Of a stretch of 31,126 nt of DNA, positions 20,706-29,214 are shown piece by piece. Numbering within the stretch: the stretch's first letter is position 1; every line of letters begins with the position of its first letter. Source of the stretch: a virus; IMG/VR virus record IMGVR_UViG_3300028410_000042, positions 1-31,126 of that record; one strand, written 5' to 3'. The notes under the pieces were generated by a model that did not search any database, had not been told where the DNA came from, and was given only the letters and a program-made list of their open reading frames with translations. Position numbers and translations under genes: made by a program.

Positions 20706-21061
20706 GAGTGTTTAATAAAGATGATTATGAGGAGTATTGTAAGTGGTGGGGTGAGGATAAGCCGCCGCCAATCTCAAGCCTTCCCCCTTTAGGTCTGGTT
20801 TGTGGTGACATGCTGGCGGCGGGGTTTTTGGGCAATACAGACGCCGATTTTGCTATAATAGCGTTTTGGATGAATAACATTAATAACACAAAAAAGGATA
20901 ATTATATGTCATTAGAAAAAATCATGAAAGGGCTTTGTGATCTAGCCCGATTGATCGGAAAAAACAATGTCTTTTTCTACACCACAAAACGTAGTATGAT
21001 ACGGATGTTAGAGAAGCTTGGTTTTGTGAACCATGATGGTCACTTAATATTGGAGCTTTAG
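20675..21061 (+). CDS. GNAT-like fold protein of the ejection gene cluster, 128 aa
   Basis: The chosen ATG has CAGGGA nine bases upstream and lies inside the previous gene. The pattern PPLGLVCGDMLAAGFLGNTD (strand-turn-strand), a helix SLEKIMKGLCDLARLIG, then VFFYTTKRSMIRMLEKLGFV resembles the end of a small N-acetyltransferase fold, where 'M-x-E-K-x-GF' is common. The catalytic A motif is not clearly intact. Small GNAT-like proteins occur beside ejection genes in podoviruses, so a non-enzymatic or assembly role is possible. Confidence 0.5.
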   Translation: MAESSSRHVLRVFNKDDYEEYCKWWGEDKPPPISSLPPLGLVCGDMLAAGFLGNTDADFAIIAFWMNNINNTKKDNYMSLEKIMKGLCDLARLIGKNNVFFYTTKRSMIRMLEKLGFVNHDGHLILEL

Positions 21062-21062
21062 A

Positions 21063-21743
21063 ATGAAACAGTTTTTTGGTGGCAGTGAGTCACAGCAACA
21101 GAATCAGTCAAGTTCATCTTCTGGATTTGGCGCTCTTCCTGGCGATATACAGAACCAATACAAAGACTTGCTGGGCAGGGTTCAGGGCGTGTTTAGTAAC
21201 CCTGACCAGTACTTTGCGCCGATGGGGTTGACCGCAGAGGAAGGCTCTGCGCGTGATTTGATTAACCAGTTTCAAGATCCTGATGCTTACAGAAAAAGTA
21301 TTGAAACGTTTCTTAATCCGTTTCGAGGTATTATTACGGATGACATTAATCAGCAATTTGAAGCGCCGCAAAGCGCGTTAAAATCAAGGGCAAGTGAGGC
21401 GGGGGCTTTTGGCTCCAGTCGTCAAAGGCAAGGCGAGGCAGACCTTGAGGGAGAAAGATTTAACGCTATTGCGCGAGCTATGTCTCAACAATATGGCCAA
21501 GCAGTAAATCAAAGACAGCAAACAATCAGCGACCTGCTAGGCTTTGGCGGCCTTGAGCGCGGCGTTGATTTCGCGCAGCGGCAGGCACTGCCAAACGCCC
21601 TTAATTTTGGATCTAACATTTTCTCACGTCTGCTTAATGCCTCCAGCTCGGCTAGCAGCGGAAGCAGTAGTATGGATAATTACGGAGACGGTGTATTTGG
21701 TTCATTGTTTCCCAACGGCCTGACGCCCGGAGGCGGGGGGTAG
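21063..21743 (+). CDS. Putative DNA ejection protein, 226 aa
   Basis: The N-terminus is Ser/Gln-rich (SESQQQNQSSSSSGFG) and the middle contains a family pattern (SALKSRASEAGAFGSSRQRQ) seen in small virion ejection proteins of P22-like and related podoviruses. The C-terminal quarter (SRLLNASSSASSGSSS, GLTPGGGG) is disordered and Gly-rich. Such proteins are packed in the head and enter the cell envelope with the DNA. Two larger genes of the same cluster follow directly. Confidence 0.65.
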   Translation: MKQFFGGSESQQQNQSSSSSGFGALPGDIQNQYKDLLGRVQGVFSNPDQYFAPMGLTAEEGSARDLINQFQDPDAYRKSIETFLNPFRGIITDDINQQFEAPQSALKSRASEAGAFGSSRQRQGEADLEGERFNAIARAMSQQYGQAVNQRQQTISDLLGFGGLERGVDFAQRQALPNALNFGSNIFSRLLNASSSASSGSSSMDNYGDGVFGSLFPNGLTPGGGG

Positions 21744-21745
21744 TT

Positions 21746-22882
21746 ATGGGGTCATTAACAGGTTTTTTAGGGGCTATTGGCGGTGATGGGAGCTACTTTG
21801 ACAGGCTTAACGACAGGGTTGACCCCGGAAGAGTCGAGCGCCGTGAAGAGTTAAAATTACGCCAGCAGCAGCGCGCGCAGCAAATAGAAGCACAAAAGCG
21901 GTTTGAAAAGACTTTGGGGACAATAAGCCCACAGCTATCTGAGCGCCTTGGTCTTCCGCTAGAGGCTTTGCAAATCGCAAGAAACCCTCAGGAGCTACAA
22001 ATTCTTGGGCAGCTTTCACAATTAATGCAAGCACCGCAACCAAAAATCATGACAGTCGATGGCGCTCTAGTTCGAGTAAACCCAGATGGCACGGCTGTGC
22101 CGATTTATGAGGGGGCGAGTGATTTTGATGAAAACCTAAGCATACTTGGTAAGCTGAATGAATTACCGCCAGAACAGCAAGAGCTTTATGCCAAAAACTT
22201 TGGCAAGGGCGGGACAACCGTAAATGTTGGTGGTCAAGACATGTCTCCGTTTGAAGAGGAATCGCAAAAATCAGAGGCCAAAAGCTTTGTTTCTCAAAGG
22301 GAAAAATTGCAAACAGAGGCCGTTGATTTATTAACGCAGGCGCAGGGTTCGCAGCAAGCTTTGGAGATATTAAAACGAAGCCCTGATATTGACATTAGCC
22401 CCACAGCCCCGATCTCCACAGGAATAAAAGAGTTGGTTGCGCCATTTCTTACGCCAGAGGAGTTAGATGCTGTTGCTGATTATCGCCAACTTGAAAGCCA
22501 GTTAATTAGAAATAGGTTTGACGTAACTAAGGTTTTAAAGGGAGCGATTACAGAGCAAGAGCAGGCGGCGGCGCAACAGGTTGCAGGTAGCGCAACAGGG
22601 ACTCAGCAAGGGTTGACGCAGACATTGATAAATAATATAGCGTTCTCAACCTTGCAAGCAGACGAGAAGGAGCGGCGAGCCGAATATATTCGCGAAGTCG
22701 GAAGGAACTACAGCCCTAGAAAGTTTAGAGATTATTATAAAGACTTAGGAGAAAAGGGCGCAAGGCCAACTCTTGACAGCATTTTAGGCGAGCTTGGGAA
22801 ATCTTATAACACAGGTTCGCAGAAGCCAAAAATAACACCCGAGCAGGCTGCAGCAGAGCTGCGGCGCAGGAAGGGTCAATAA
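21746..22882 (+). CDS. Putative DNA ejection/internal virion protein, 378 aa
   Basis: A short Gly-rich start (MGSLTGFLGAIGGDGSYF) leads to a basic Gln/Arg coiled region (REELKLRQQQRAQQIEAQKR) and a long helical body with EEELDAVAD-like and LIRNRFDVTKVLKGAITEQE segments, ending EQAAAELRRRKGQ. This fits internal virion proteins that pass through the portal. It starts two bases after the previous stop and its own stop overlaps the next ATG. No lytic motif is visible. Which P22 ejection protein (gp7, gp20 or gp16) it replaces is not clear. Confidence 0.65.
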   Translation: MGSLTGFLGAIGGDGSYFDRLNDRVDPGRVERREELKLRQQQRAQQIEAQKRFEKTLGTISPQLSERLGLPLEALQIARNPQELQILGQLSQLMQAPQPKIMTVDGALVRVNPDGTAVPIYEGASDFDENLSILGKLNELPPEQQELYAKNFGKGGTTVNVGGQDMSPFEEESQKSEAKSFVSQREKLQTEAVDLLTQAQGSQQALEILKRSPDIDISPTAPISTGIKELVAPFLTPEELDAVADYRQLESQLIRNRFDVTKVLKGAITEQEQAAAQQVAGSATGTQQGLTQTLINNIAFSTLQADEKERRAEYIREVGRNYSPRKFRDYYKDLGEKGARPTLDSILGELGKSYNTGSQKPKITPEQAAAELRRRKGQ

Positions 22883-24441
22883 TGGCCGATTTAAGCCAGT
22901 ACAGTGACAGTCAGTTGGAGGCTATTGCGGCGCTTGCTGATTATTCTGAAAAAGATTTAGAAGAAATTGCCTCCCAAAATAACCCTCAGCAGCCCGGTTT
23001 TATAGAAAGAACAGGAAAGGCTTGGGTTGGTAGGGGCAGGGAGATGGGCGATTCCGTGGCGGCGAATATAGCAGGCAAGCAATCCTTTCCAGAAACAGCT
23101 TATCAATTAGGGGGGCAGTCACTTTTAGCGACTGGCGATCTTTTGGGTAACGCAGCTGTCTCTGCTTACAGGACTTTGCCAGATCAAGCGCGTGGTTTAC
23201 TTGAAAGCGCGGGCGGCGGTGTTGTGGAAGCGGCGGGGTCTCTACCATCATACGGCGGCGGCACTCTTGGAGAGAATATCCCGCGTGAGGTTTCATTTTT
23301 AATGAATAGTTATGAGCAAAATGTTCCAGAGCGGGCGAAAAGAAATTTAGAATCTTCTTTGGGATATTTAGGTGCTTTTCCGCCAGAAAAAGTTCTAGGG
23401 TTGTTGGCAGCCCCTGCGCGCGCAACAAGCAGCGGCTTTAAGCAGGTGGGAAAAGCTATAGCCAGCGCTATTCCTAAACCGGAGAAAATAACATCGGCAA
23501 TGCTTCGAAAAGAATCTGGTAAATTTTACAACCTTAGTCGAAAAGCTGGGGGTGTTTTTTCTGTAAATAAAGTCAGCACCATAATTGATGAAATAAAGGG
23601 TTCTGTGAGAAAAACAGGAGAAACTCTCCCCCGCCGTGCAAGGGCAAAATTAATAAAATTAAAAGACAAAGAGGGTGTTATTCGTGAAGCCCAAGGGCTT
23701 TTTGAGGCATTGCGCGGAGAAACGCTTGATTTGCAAGGGTTCGAGGAAATAGACAAGGCGCTTGGATCTTTAGCCAACAAGTCTGTTGATAAGTTTGGGA
23801 ACGTTGATGAGGCTGGGCAAAAAATACTGGAAATGCAATCTATTTTAAGAGATGGGGTTGATTCCGTTGCGGCAAAAGATTTGATTGGCGGCAGGGAAGG
23901 CCTTGACGCATACAAGAAAGCTAAAGACCTTTGGAGAAAAAGCTCTAAAATCAGAGATATACAAAACCTCGCCGCAAGAGCTATGGCAACCCAAATTCCA
24001 GTCAATAGCTTGCGAGGTGGTTTAAAAAGATTTCTTGCGGATCCCAAAAAAACAAGAGGATTCAGCGCAGAAGAGATTGCATCATTAGAAAAGATCGCTG
24101 AGACCGGCGCAATGGAAGAGTTAACCGGATTTTTAACCGGCAGGTTAACAAGCAGGATAGCGGCTGGGTCGGGGGATTTTCTAACTGGCGGGGCTTTAGC
24201 CATGGCTGGCGATCCTGTGCGAAGGGTGCTCTCAAATAGAATGCTAGGGAAATTAGACGACAGCATAGGGCTTATTGCTCGCGGCGCTCCTGCTCCAAAA
24301 TTAGGCGCAATTGAATCATTAGCGCAAGGGGCTAGAAAAAGCAGCTCTGTGTTTAATCGTACAGGCGATGTCATAAATAGTGTGTACGGGGGGCGCGGAA
24401 GCACTCTCGGAGCCTTGGGAATACTGCAGGGCAAAGAGTGA
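22882..24441 (+). CDS. Putative large DNA ejection protein, 519 aa
   Basis: The N-terminus holds two copies of a short phage motif (YSDSQLEAIAALAD and YSEKDLEEIAS), as in internal and scaffold-bound virion proteins. GFIERTGKAWVGRGREMG and LLATGDLLGNAAVSAYRTLP follow, with Ala/Gly-rich amphipathic helices to residue 190 that could insert in membranes. A long helical region ends in ALAMAGDPVRRVLSNRML. No catalytic motif is seen. It is the last gene of the ejection cluster and is likely injected. Confidence 0.7.
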   Translation: MADLSQYSDSQLEAIAALADYSEKDLEEIASQNNPQQPGFIERTGKAWVGRGREMGDSVAANIAGKQSFPETAYQLGGQSLLATGDLLGNAAVSAYRTLPDQARGLLESAGGGVVEAAGSLPSYGGGTLGENIPREVSFLMNSYEQNVPERAKRNLESSLGYLGAFPPEKVLGLLAAPARATSSGFKQVGKAIASAIPKPEKITSAMLRKESGKFYNLSRKAGGVFSVNKVSTIIDEIKGSVRKTGETLPRRARAKLIKLKDKEGVIREAQGLFEALRGETLDLQGFEEIDKALGSLANKSVDKFGNVDEAGQKILEMQSILRDGVDSVAAKDLIGGREGLDAYKKAKDLWRKSSKIRDIQNLAARAMATQIPVNSLRGGLKRFLADPKKTRGFSAEEIASLEKIAETGAMEELTGFLTGRLTSRIAAGSGDFLTGGALAMAGDPVRRVLSNRMLGKLDDSIGLIARGAPAPKLGAIESLAQGARKSSSVFNRTGDVINSVYGGRGSTLGALGILQGKE

Positions 24442-24478
24442 TTTTTTGCAAAGTCAACATAAATAAAAGGCATAAACA

Positions 24479-25042
24479 TTGTTAATTCATAGCGCACTCA
24501 TAACTGTAAGCTCTCTAATAGGCGGCGTGCTTTACCGTATGCGCGGCGGCTGGCCAGATTTGCCGCGTCCGATTGAGCAAGCTCTGTTCTGCTTACCAAT
24601 TTTATATGTAAGCCTCGGAACCGTGCCTGTATTCAGCGCTGCGCTTGTTTACGGCCTGTCTGTTATTGTTACGCTCAAAGGACACGGGCACACGATGAAT
24701 TACTCCACACCCGTGGATTTGAGCAAACTTGAATGGTACGAATATTTCACAGAAAAGCTGATCGGCAAGATCCCTGATTATTGGTACAAAGTTATCGCGC
24801 ATTCGTTCGGCGGCTTACTTATCACCGCACCTTTATTGTTCTCAGCGCCCCACCTGTTTTGGGTTGGCGGATTGCAAGGGCTGGCGTATATGATCGGCTG
24901 GCTCATGCATCCCAACTATGAGGACGGTAAAATCAAATTGCGCCTTGGAAAATTCACGCTGGACAGCGCCACCTCATGGGGCGAGTTTTTAACCGGCGCG
25001 CTTATTTGGGGCTTTTTGATGGGGGGCGTGAATGTTGGATAA
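24479..25042 (+). CDS. Multi-pass membrane protein, 187 aa
   Basis: No ATG fits the open start; TTG 24479, with AAAAGG about 8 bases upstream, is the likely codon. Four to five hydrophobic helices are visible: ALITVSSLIGGVLY, ALFCLPILYVSLGTVPVFSA followed by a second span, IAHSFGGLLITAPLLFSAP, GGLQGLAYMIGWLM and FLTGALIWGFLMGGV. The loop with GHGHTMNYSTPVD is polar. It stands directly before the lysis genes and overlaps one of them, so it might be a holin or lysis accessory, but it is longer than most holins and no family is recognised. Confidence 0.65.
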   Translation: MLIHSALITVSSLIGGVLYRMRGGWPDLPRPIEQALFCLPILYVSLGTVPVFSAALVYGLSVIVTLKGHGHTMNYSTPVDLSKLEWYEYFTEKLIGKIPDYWYKVIAHSFGGLLITAPLLFSAPHLFWVGGLQGLAYMIGWLMHPNYEDGKIKLRLGKFTLDSATSWGEFLTGALIWGFLMGGVNVG

Positions 25043-25316
25043 TGTGGCACAGATAGCAAATAGGCTTGACCGTTTCGAGCGGTATTTAGATGAGATCCGC
25101 ACTGCCCTTGTGCAAATGGCTAAGACGGAGGAGCGGGTGTCAATTATTCTTGAGCAAAATACGGAGCTGTTCAAGCGCACAAACCAGATCATGGCCCGGC
25201 TTGCTGAGGTTGAGAAAATCAATGCAACGCAGGGACAATCTTTAAGCTTCTTTGAGCGGTTTGGCTGGTTACTTGTTACAGCAGCAGCGGGCGTTGTAGG
25301 GTGGATGTTTAAATGA
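25032..25316 (+). CDS. XhlA-type holin-associated protein, 94 aa
   Basis: The N-terminal 65 residues are a coiled-coil-like helix (RLDRFERYLDEIRTALVQMA, TEERVSIILEQNTELF), then ERFGWLLVTAAAGVVGWMFK gives one transmembrane helix at the very end. This layout is that of the XhlA/hemolysin-like family encoded beside phage lysozymes, used in host lysis. It overlaps the membrane protein before and the lysozyme after, so the three are probably made together. It might act as pinholin, antiholin or anchor. Confidence 0.7.
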   Translation: MLDNVAQIANRLDRFERYLDEIRTALVQMAKTEERVSIILEQNTELFKRTNQIMARLAEVEKINATQGQSLSFFERFGWLLVTAAAGVVGWMFK

Positions 25317-25780
25317 AAAAACTGGGAACAGCAGCCGCCGCCGCAATCGCCATAGCCACCGGGATTATCGGCGTGCAGGAAGGCGTAAAGACAAAGCCAT
25401 ACCGCGATATCGGCGGGGTCATGACTGTGTGTTACGGCGAAACTAAAGTTGAAATGCGTGAGTACACCCTTGAGGAATGTGATGCAATGCTGGCCAAGCG
25501 TGTGCCGGATTACTATCACTCAGCCATAAAGCACGTAAAGGTTGATATCCCCATCACAATGAGGGCGGCGGTTACAAGCTTTAATTACAATGTAGGCGAG
25601 GGGAATTTTAAATCATCCACGATGCTTAAAAAGATTAATGCTGGCGATCTTTGGGGTGCGTGCTCCGAGCTGGATAGATGGGCGTACGTAGGGCGAATGT
25701 GGGTACAAGGTCTGGCAAACCGCAGGGCTGACGAAAAACGCCTGTGCGTGGCTGAATTGCCAAGGAGAGGAAATGTTTAA
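25313..25780 (+). CDS. GH24 lysozyme (SAR-type endolysin), 155 aa
   Basis: It cleaves the glycan backbone of peptidoglycan. Residues 4-20 (LGTAAAAAIAIATGIIG) form a weak, Gly/Ala-rich hydrophobic helix typical of signal-arrest-release endolysins. The catalytic triad is present with exact T4-lysozyme spacing: Glu23, Asp32, Thr38 (EG...YRD...T). The C-terminal NYNVGEGNFKSSTMLKKIN and WAYVGRMWVQGLANRRADEK are conserved GH24 blocks. Its stop lies inside the Rz-type gene downstream. Confidence 0.9.
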   Translation: MKKLGTAAAAAIAIATGIIGVQEGVKTKPYRDIGGVMTVCYGETKVEMREYTLEECDAMLAKRVPDYYHSAIKHVKVDIPITMRAAVTSFNYNVGEGNFKSSTMLKKINAGDLWGACSELDRWAYVGRMWVQGLANRRADEKRLCVAELPRRGNV

Positions 25781-26090
25781 TTTAATATCAAACTTCCTCG
25801 CAAGCCGAATGCTTTCAGTTGTTTTAATCGGCGCTGTTGGCGCTTTGGTTGTTTTTATTAGAAGCGGCGGGTATCAGGCGTGTCTGAAAGATCAGCTCGT
25901 ATCCGTGGCAACCTCTATACAAGGGAACATTCAACATGAAAAAGAGATTATACGCCTTGATAATAGCGATCTTAAGCGCCGGTATTGTAAGTGGATGCGA
26001 GACAGTGAAGACGAGTGTTTGCAAGCCGATATACCCCTCCGCGCAAGACCAAATGACGCGGGGAACAATGCAGCAAATAGTGGTAAATAA
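25773..26090 (+). CDS. Rz-like inner-membrane spanin, 105 aa
   Basis: One N-terminal transmembrane helix (MLSVVLIGAVGALVVFIRSG) precedes a periplasmic part with a short charged helical segment (HEKEIIRLDNSDLKRRYCKW), as in i-spanins that join inner and outer membranes in the last step of lysis. It overlaps the lysozyme by 8 bases and contains the o-spanin gene in another frame. It is short for the family (Rz is 153 aa). Confidence 0.75.
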   Translation: MFNLISNFLASRMLSVVLIGAVGALVVFIRSGGYQACLKDQLVSVATSIQGNIQHEKEIIRLDNSDLKRRYCKWMRDSEDECLQADIPLRARPNDAGNNAANSGK

Positions 26091-26106
26091 CGAGAATTTG
26101 GAATGA
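25936..26106 (+). CDS. Rz1-like outer-membrane spanin lipoprotein, nested, 56 aa
   Basis: The gene lies almost wholly inside the Rz-like gene in a different frame. The product is MKKRLYALIIAILSAGIVSG then C, giving a signal peptide with lipobox VSGC (Cys21 as lipid site), followed by a short periplasmic part with TSVCKPIYPSAQ. AAGGGA lies 10 bases upstream. It ends by overlapping the ATG of the next gene. This nested design and size match lambda Rz1 type o-spanins. Its presence points to a Gram-negative host. Confidence 0.85.
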   Translation: MKKRLYALIIAILSAGIVSGCETVKTSVCKPIYPSAQDQMTRGTMQQIVVNNENLE

Positions 26107-26939
26107 TATTAACAACGTCATTAATAAACGGCCTAACCACAAGCCTTACAGGGGGTGGATACGCAAACCCTATGCGCGGCTTCTCAAACACGATCAACTA
26201 CACAGAATTTGCGAGAGAGGAGAAATATAATTTTGTTGCGACTAATCTTCCCGATTATATAAATGCAACCGTGGGCGATATTAATATAGCGCAGCCCGAC
26301 ACCGTGGATTCCCCTTTGTACGACGCTACGGCTGGCTCGCAGGGCGGATGGGAAGCGCAGGACAACACCGATTGTGTGCGCTACGAAGCTGATTTTACGG
26401 CGGATTCTTCCATGACTTTCGGCCTGTCCATCTTTTTCCCGCTGGGCTCGACCCCGGGCATTCAGAACTTTTTCTGGGCTTTAGGAGATTCAACCACGCC
26501 AAACGTCAATGACGCGCTTATGATGACAGCCAGCGGGATAATCGAATACGTAAAAAACGAGGCGGGCGTGGCGGTAAACCTCACGGACCCCGGGTATCAA
26601 GGTAATTTTAACGTCGTCATACGCTATAATAGCACTAAAACGGTTGATATTTTCGTAAACAATATTTTGAATAAATTCAGCTTCGACCCTAACGATGGGT
26701 TCGCCTCGCGGGTGCGGCTGTGGCTGTTAGATGCGGCACAAGATAGAACATATCCCGGAACCGTTTTGAATGAGAATTATCATTCATCCGATGCAAAAAC
26801 CGATGCGGAGGTGAAGGCAATGCTGCGCCACTTCCAGAAGCATTACCCTATTTTGAATAATGTCGCAAACTTGGTCACGCTGGACGGATCAACATTAACC
26901 GATACCGGCGCTAACATCTTAACAACTACAGGAGCTTAA
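26103..26939 (+). CDS. Putative receptor-binding or tail protein with a LamG-like domain, 278 aa
   Basis: The ATG overlaps the spanin stop. The middle (ADFTADSSMTFGLSIFFPLG, FFWALGDSTTPNVNDALMMT, NFNVVIRYNSTKTVDIFVNN) has the strand pattern of concanavalin/LamG-like sugar-binding folds. The C-terminal segment (DAKTDAEVKAMLRHFQKHYP) reads like a domain-linking helix. It precedes the SGNH spike gene by 3 bases and probably forms part of the same adhesin apparatus. Confidence 0.65.
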   Translation: MILTTSLINGLTTSLTGGGYANPMRGFSNTINYTEFAREEKYNFVATNLPDYINATVGDINIAQPDTVDSPLYDATAGSQGGWEAQDNTDCVRYEADFTADSSMTFGLSIFFPLGSTPGIQNFFWALGDSTTPNVNDALMMTASGIIEYVKNEAGVAVNLTDPGYQGNFNVVIRYNSTKTVDIFVNNILNKFSFDPNDGFASRVRLWLLDAAQDRTYPGTVLNENYHSSDAKTDAEVKAMLRHFQKHYPILNNVANLVTLDGSTLTDTGANILTTTGA

Positions 26940-26942
26940 AAA

Positions 26943-28676
26943 ATGGACAAGGAATTTCCAACATACACGACAACCCGCGAAGGTCTTGCGGCGATACCAG
27001 CAACGCACGGCGTGCGCCGGACATGGAACTTGCTTCCGCCAACTGAGCGGACCGACCTTGTCGGTCAATTCACTACGCCGGGCGGCGGGACGGGCACAGC
27101 GGTGCAAACCGTCACGGCGGACGCAAACGGCGTTCGGACTTCTTCAGTTGTGGCTTCATGCGGGACATCCGGGCGTGCAATTTGGTCGAGGACTTTAACT
27201 CTAACCCCCAAAACTTGGTACGCGTTTTCATTTAATGTTACCGCGAAATCAGCAACACTCGGCGCTGGGAACGCGTTTTACTTGACAAGCACAGCGCTCA
27301 TCGATCGCGGCGATCCGGTGGTATCAAACGATGACATCGATGCGGGCGGCGTGGGGCGGTATTGTGTGACATTCTATACGGAAGCGGGCGGAGATATTTT
27401 ACCTCGTCTCGGTGTGGGCACGTTTTCAGCAAAGGCAAACGATTCCCTTACTATTCAAGATATTCAGCTAGAAGTCATTGACCCGGCGAACGGTTTTATT
27501 TGCAGCGAATATGTATTCCCCAGCATGTCCGGCGCGTTTGATTATTACGCAAATTTGATGATTGATGAGAATAAAAAAGTTACAGAAAGTGCGAACGATA
27601 AGAAATATTTTCGCATCCCAGACTATTCAAATATTCTTGCTCTTGGCGATAGCAGATCGGACGAAGTGAATGACGCGGCGAACTCATTGAACTACGCTCT
27701 CGGCGGCTTCGGAAATGTGCAGATACATGCACGCGGCGGTTGGAGCACAGGCAATCTTTTATCGTACGATGAGACAATCAACACGAATGATTACGAATAC
27801 AGGCTATCTAAGGCGCTGGATGGTGAGCTTTTGAAGCGGGTTTTTTCAACGGGTGGCGATGAGGGGATGAGTACGAATCAGGGCGTGCCCTTTAATACCC
27901 TTTTGCTTAATAATCTGGGCGTCAATGACGTGCAGGCCTCGGGGTATGATGAAGATACAACCATGGCCAACATCAACACAATCTGCCAAGCGGCGCTTGT
28001 TCGCGGTATGAAAATTATAATCACGGATAATAACCCATGGAACGCAAGCGGCACGTGGTCATCCGAAGATGGGGCAGCTCTTAAAGCGCTAGACAAGCGC
28101 TTGATGAACTACGCTCATGACAATGGTCATTTGTTTGTAAGCATTCGCGATGCCCTTGCTGACAGCTCAGACCCTGATAAGCTTTCGGATGGCGCGGACG
28201 AATCTCCAGACATGTCACAGGATGGTTTGCATCCAGACTCTCTGGGCGCGATGACCGCCGCAACCGTGATTGCAAATAAAATCCTCGATATCTTAAACAT
28301 TCAAAAGGTGAGAATCCCCCTTCAAACAACGCTTCAGGATGTTTCAACAATTAGCGAGGCGTACCTAATCGCACCCTGTGATGGACGAATTACATACATC
28401 GGCGGGATTTTAGGCGGGGCAATCGGTACAGCAAACGTCACCTTAACCGCCTCAATTGACGGAACGGCGATCACTGGCGGGGCGCTTACTTTCCCGTTTT
28501 CCAGTTCAGCGGCAGGGGACAAGGCCTTTGCGTATCCCTATGATGAATTTGACTGCGTTGTGCAGCTCGGAGATGTTATTAAGATAGCGACAAACGGGGC
28601 AAGCAGCAACACCGTCTCAGCGCCGATCATGGTTGTAATTGAGCCATTCTTTAAGCACCGTGGTATCGGGCTTTAA
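26943..28676 (+). CDS. Tailspike with SGNH/GDSL hydrolase domain, 577 aa
   Basis: The N-terminal 220 residues form a beta domain (LTLTPKTWYAFSFNVTAKSA, DSLTIQDIQLEVIDPANGF) like carbohydrate-binding modules. Then the SGNH blocks appear: block I ILALGDSRSDE (catalytic Ser, about residue 236), block II Gly in HARGGWSTG, block III NNLGVNDVQ (oxyanion Asn), and block V DGLHPDSLG (catalytic Asp and His). The C-terminal 120 residues (ITYIGGILGGAIGTANVTLT) look like a trimerising beta tip. Such spikes usually remove O-acetyl groups from surface polysaccharide, which would define host range; the real substrate is unknown. Confidence 0.85.
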   Translation: MDKEFPTYTTTREGLAAIPATHGVRRTWNLLPPTERTDLVGQFTTPGGGTGTAVQTVTADANGVRTSSVVASCGTSGRAIWSRTLTLTPKTWYAFSFNVTAKSATLGAGNAFYLTSTALIDRGDPVVSNDDIDAGGVGRYCVTFYTEAGGDILPRLGVGTFSAKANDSLTIQDIQLEVIDPANGFICSEYVFPSMSGAFDYYANLMIDENKKVTESANDKKYFRIPDYSNILALGDSRSDEVNDAANSLNYALGGFGNVQIHARGGWSTGNLLSYDETINTNDYEYRLSKALDGELLKRVFSTGGDEGMSTNQGVPFNTLLLNNLGVNDVQASGYDEDTTMANINTICQAALVRGMKIIITDNNPWNASGTWSSEDGAALKALDKRLMNYAHDNGHLFVSIRDALADSSDPDKLSDGADESPDMSQDGLHPDSLGAMTAATVIANKILDILNIQKVRIPLQTTLQDVSTISEAYLIAPCDGRITYIGGILGGAIGTANVTLTASIDGTAITGGALTFPFSSSAAGDKAFAYPYDEFDCVVQLGDVIKIATNGASSNTVSAPIMVVIEPFFKHRGIGL

Positions 28677-28678
28677 AG

Positions 28679-28858
28679 GTGGGCGTAAAGGCGATCAAAA
28701 CCCTGATTGATTATAAAGGCCAGCTGGTCGAGGCTTGGCTGGAAGTGGTTGATGATAGCGATCCGGACTATGTTTTATGCTATCAGGACGAGGTTGAGAC
28801 ATATTATAACATTGACCGGCGCGATGTTGTGCAGGAGTACATTGAAGGCCAGCCGTGA
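28679..28858 (+). CDS. Small hypothetical protein, 59 aa, end of late operon
   Basis: The start is GTG 28679; the product runs MGVKAIKTLIDYKGQLVEAW, LEVVDDSDPDYVLCYQDEVE and TYYNIDRRDVVQEYIEGQP. It has a strand-strand beginning and a helical end. It starts 2 bases after the spike stop. It is the last rightward gene, with the first leftward stop only 4 bases beyond. A chaperone or a spike-associated role is possible by position; no family recognised. Confidence 0.6.
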   Translation: MGVKAIKTLIDYKGQLVEAWLEVVDDSDPDYVLCYQDEVETYYNIDRRDVVQEYIEGQP

Positions 28859-28862
28859 TCGG

Positions 28863-28997
28863 CTACCTTATACCGGCAAGCAAGTCTTCCACAAAATTCT
28901 CTAAGGTATCTGTACGGCAGTTTTTCACTACATCGCAGAGGTTACGGCCTGAGCTTTCTGGTTGAATAAGGGTGGTGATTAAATAAGCTTCAAACAT
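28863..28997 (-). CDS. Small hypothetical protein, 44 aa
   Basis: The chosen ATG (28997) gives MFEAYLITTLIQPESSGRNL then CDVVKNCRTDTLENFVEDLL and AGIR, helical overall. The sequence TTAACAAAGAGAAAGA upstream is the same ribosome-binding block found before the repeat protein, though the spacing (about 12) is long; an out-of-frame ATG at 29002 is nearer. The start overlaps the upstream gene's stop by 8 bases. It is the last gene of the leftward operon. No function is recognised. Confidence 0.55.
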   Translation of the reverse strand: MFEAYLITTLIQPESSGRNLCDVVKNCRTDTLENFVEDLLAGIR

Positions 28998-29214
28998 AGC
29001 ATTGGTTTTCTTTCTCTTTGTTAAGGGCGGGGCTGCTCTGCATCCCGCAGAATATCGACCGTGAACAGTGCGTGAAAATGTGAACAAGTTGTAATAAAAT
29101 CAAGAGCATGGTTTCGGTTATCAGGTGCCGGGGCCGAACATGCAGAGCGCCGTCTATGGCCTGAATATCCAGCCCGTGTGCCTTGATTTCGGTTAAGAGT
29201 ATGCCTGCCTCCAT
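28990..29214 (-). CDS. TubC-N-like domain protein, possibly frameshifted, 74 aa
   Basis: The start MEAGILLTEIKAHGLDIQAI then DGALHVRPRHLITETM matches the small 'LLxEIxxxGLxLxxxDGxLxVRP' fold of TubC N-terminal docking domains, found in phage and plasmid accessory genes. The normal closing helix (hydrophobic and charged, after LIT) is replaced by LLILLQLVHIFTHCSR. Another frame continues DFITTCSHFHALFTVDILRD, so a single-base shift is possible. The ATG overlaps the transposase-like stop (TGATG). Confidence 0.55.
   Translation of the reverse strand: MEAGILLTEIKAHGLDIQAIDGALHVRPRHLITETMLLILLQLVHIFTHCSRSIFCGMQSSPALNKEKENQCYV

Noticed and set aside
23526-24497. 323-aa minus-strand open frame opposite the large ejection protein
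   Set aside because: It mirrors a well-formed + gene in a continuous late operon; its Pro/Ser-rich composition is typical of an antisense frame.
28840-28880. Bidirectional terminator between the convergent operons
   Set aside because: Only a short AGCCG-TGAT-CGGCT stem without T-runs is present, too weak to call.
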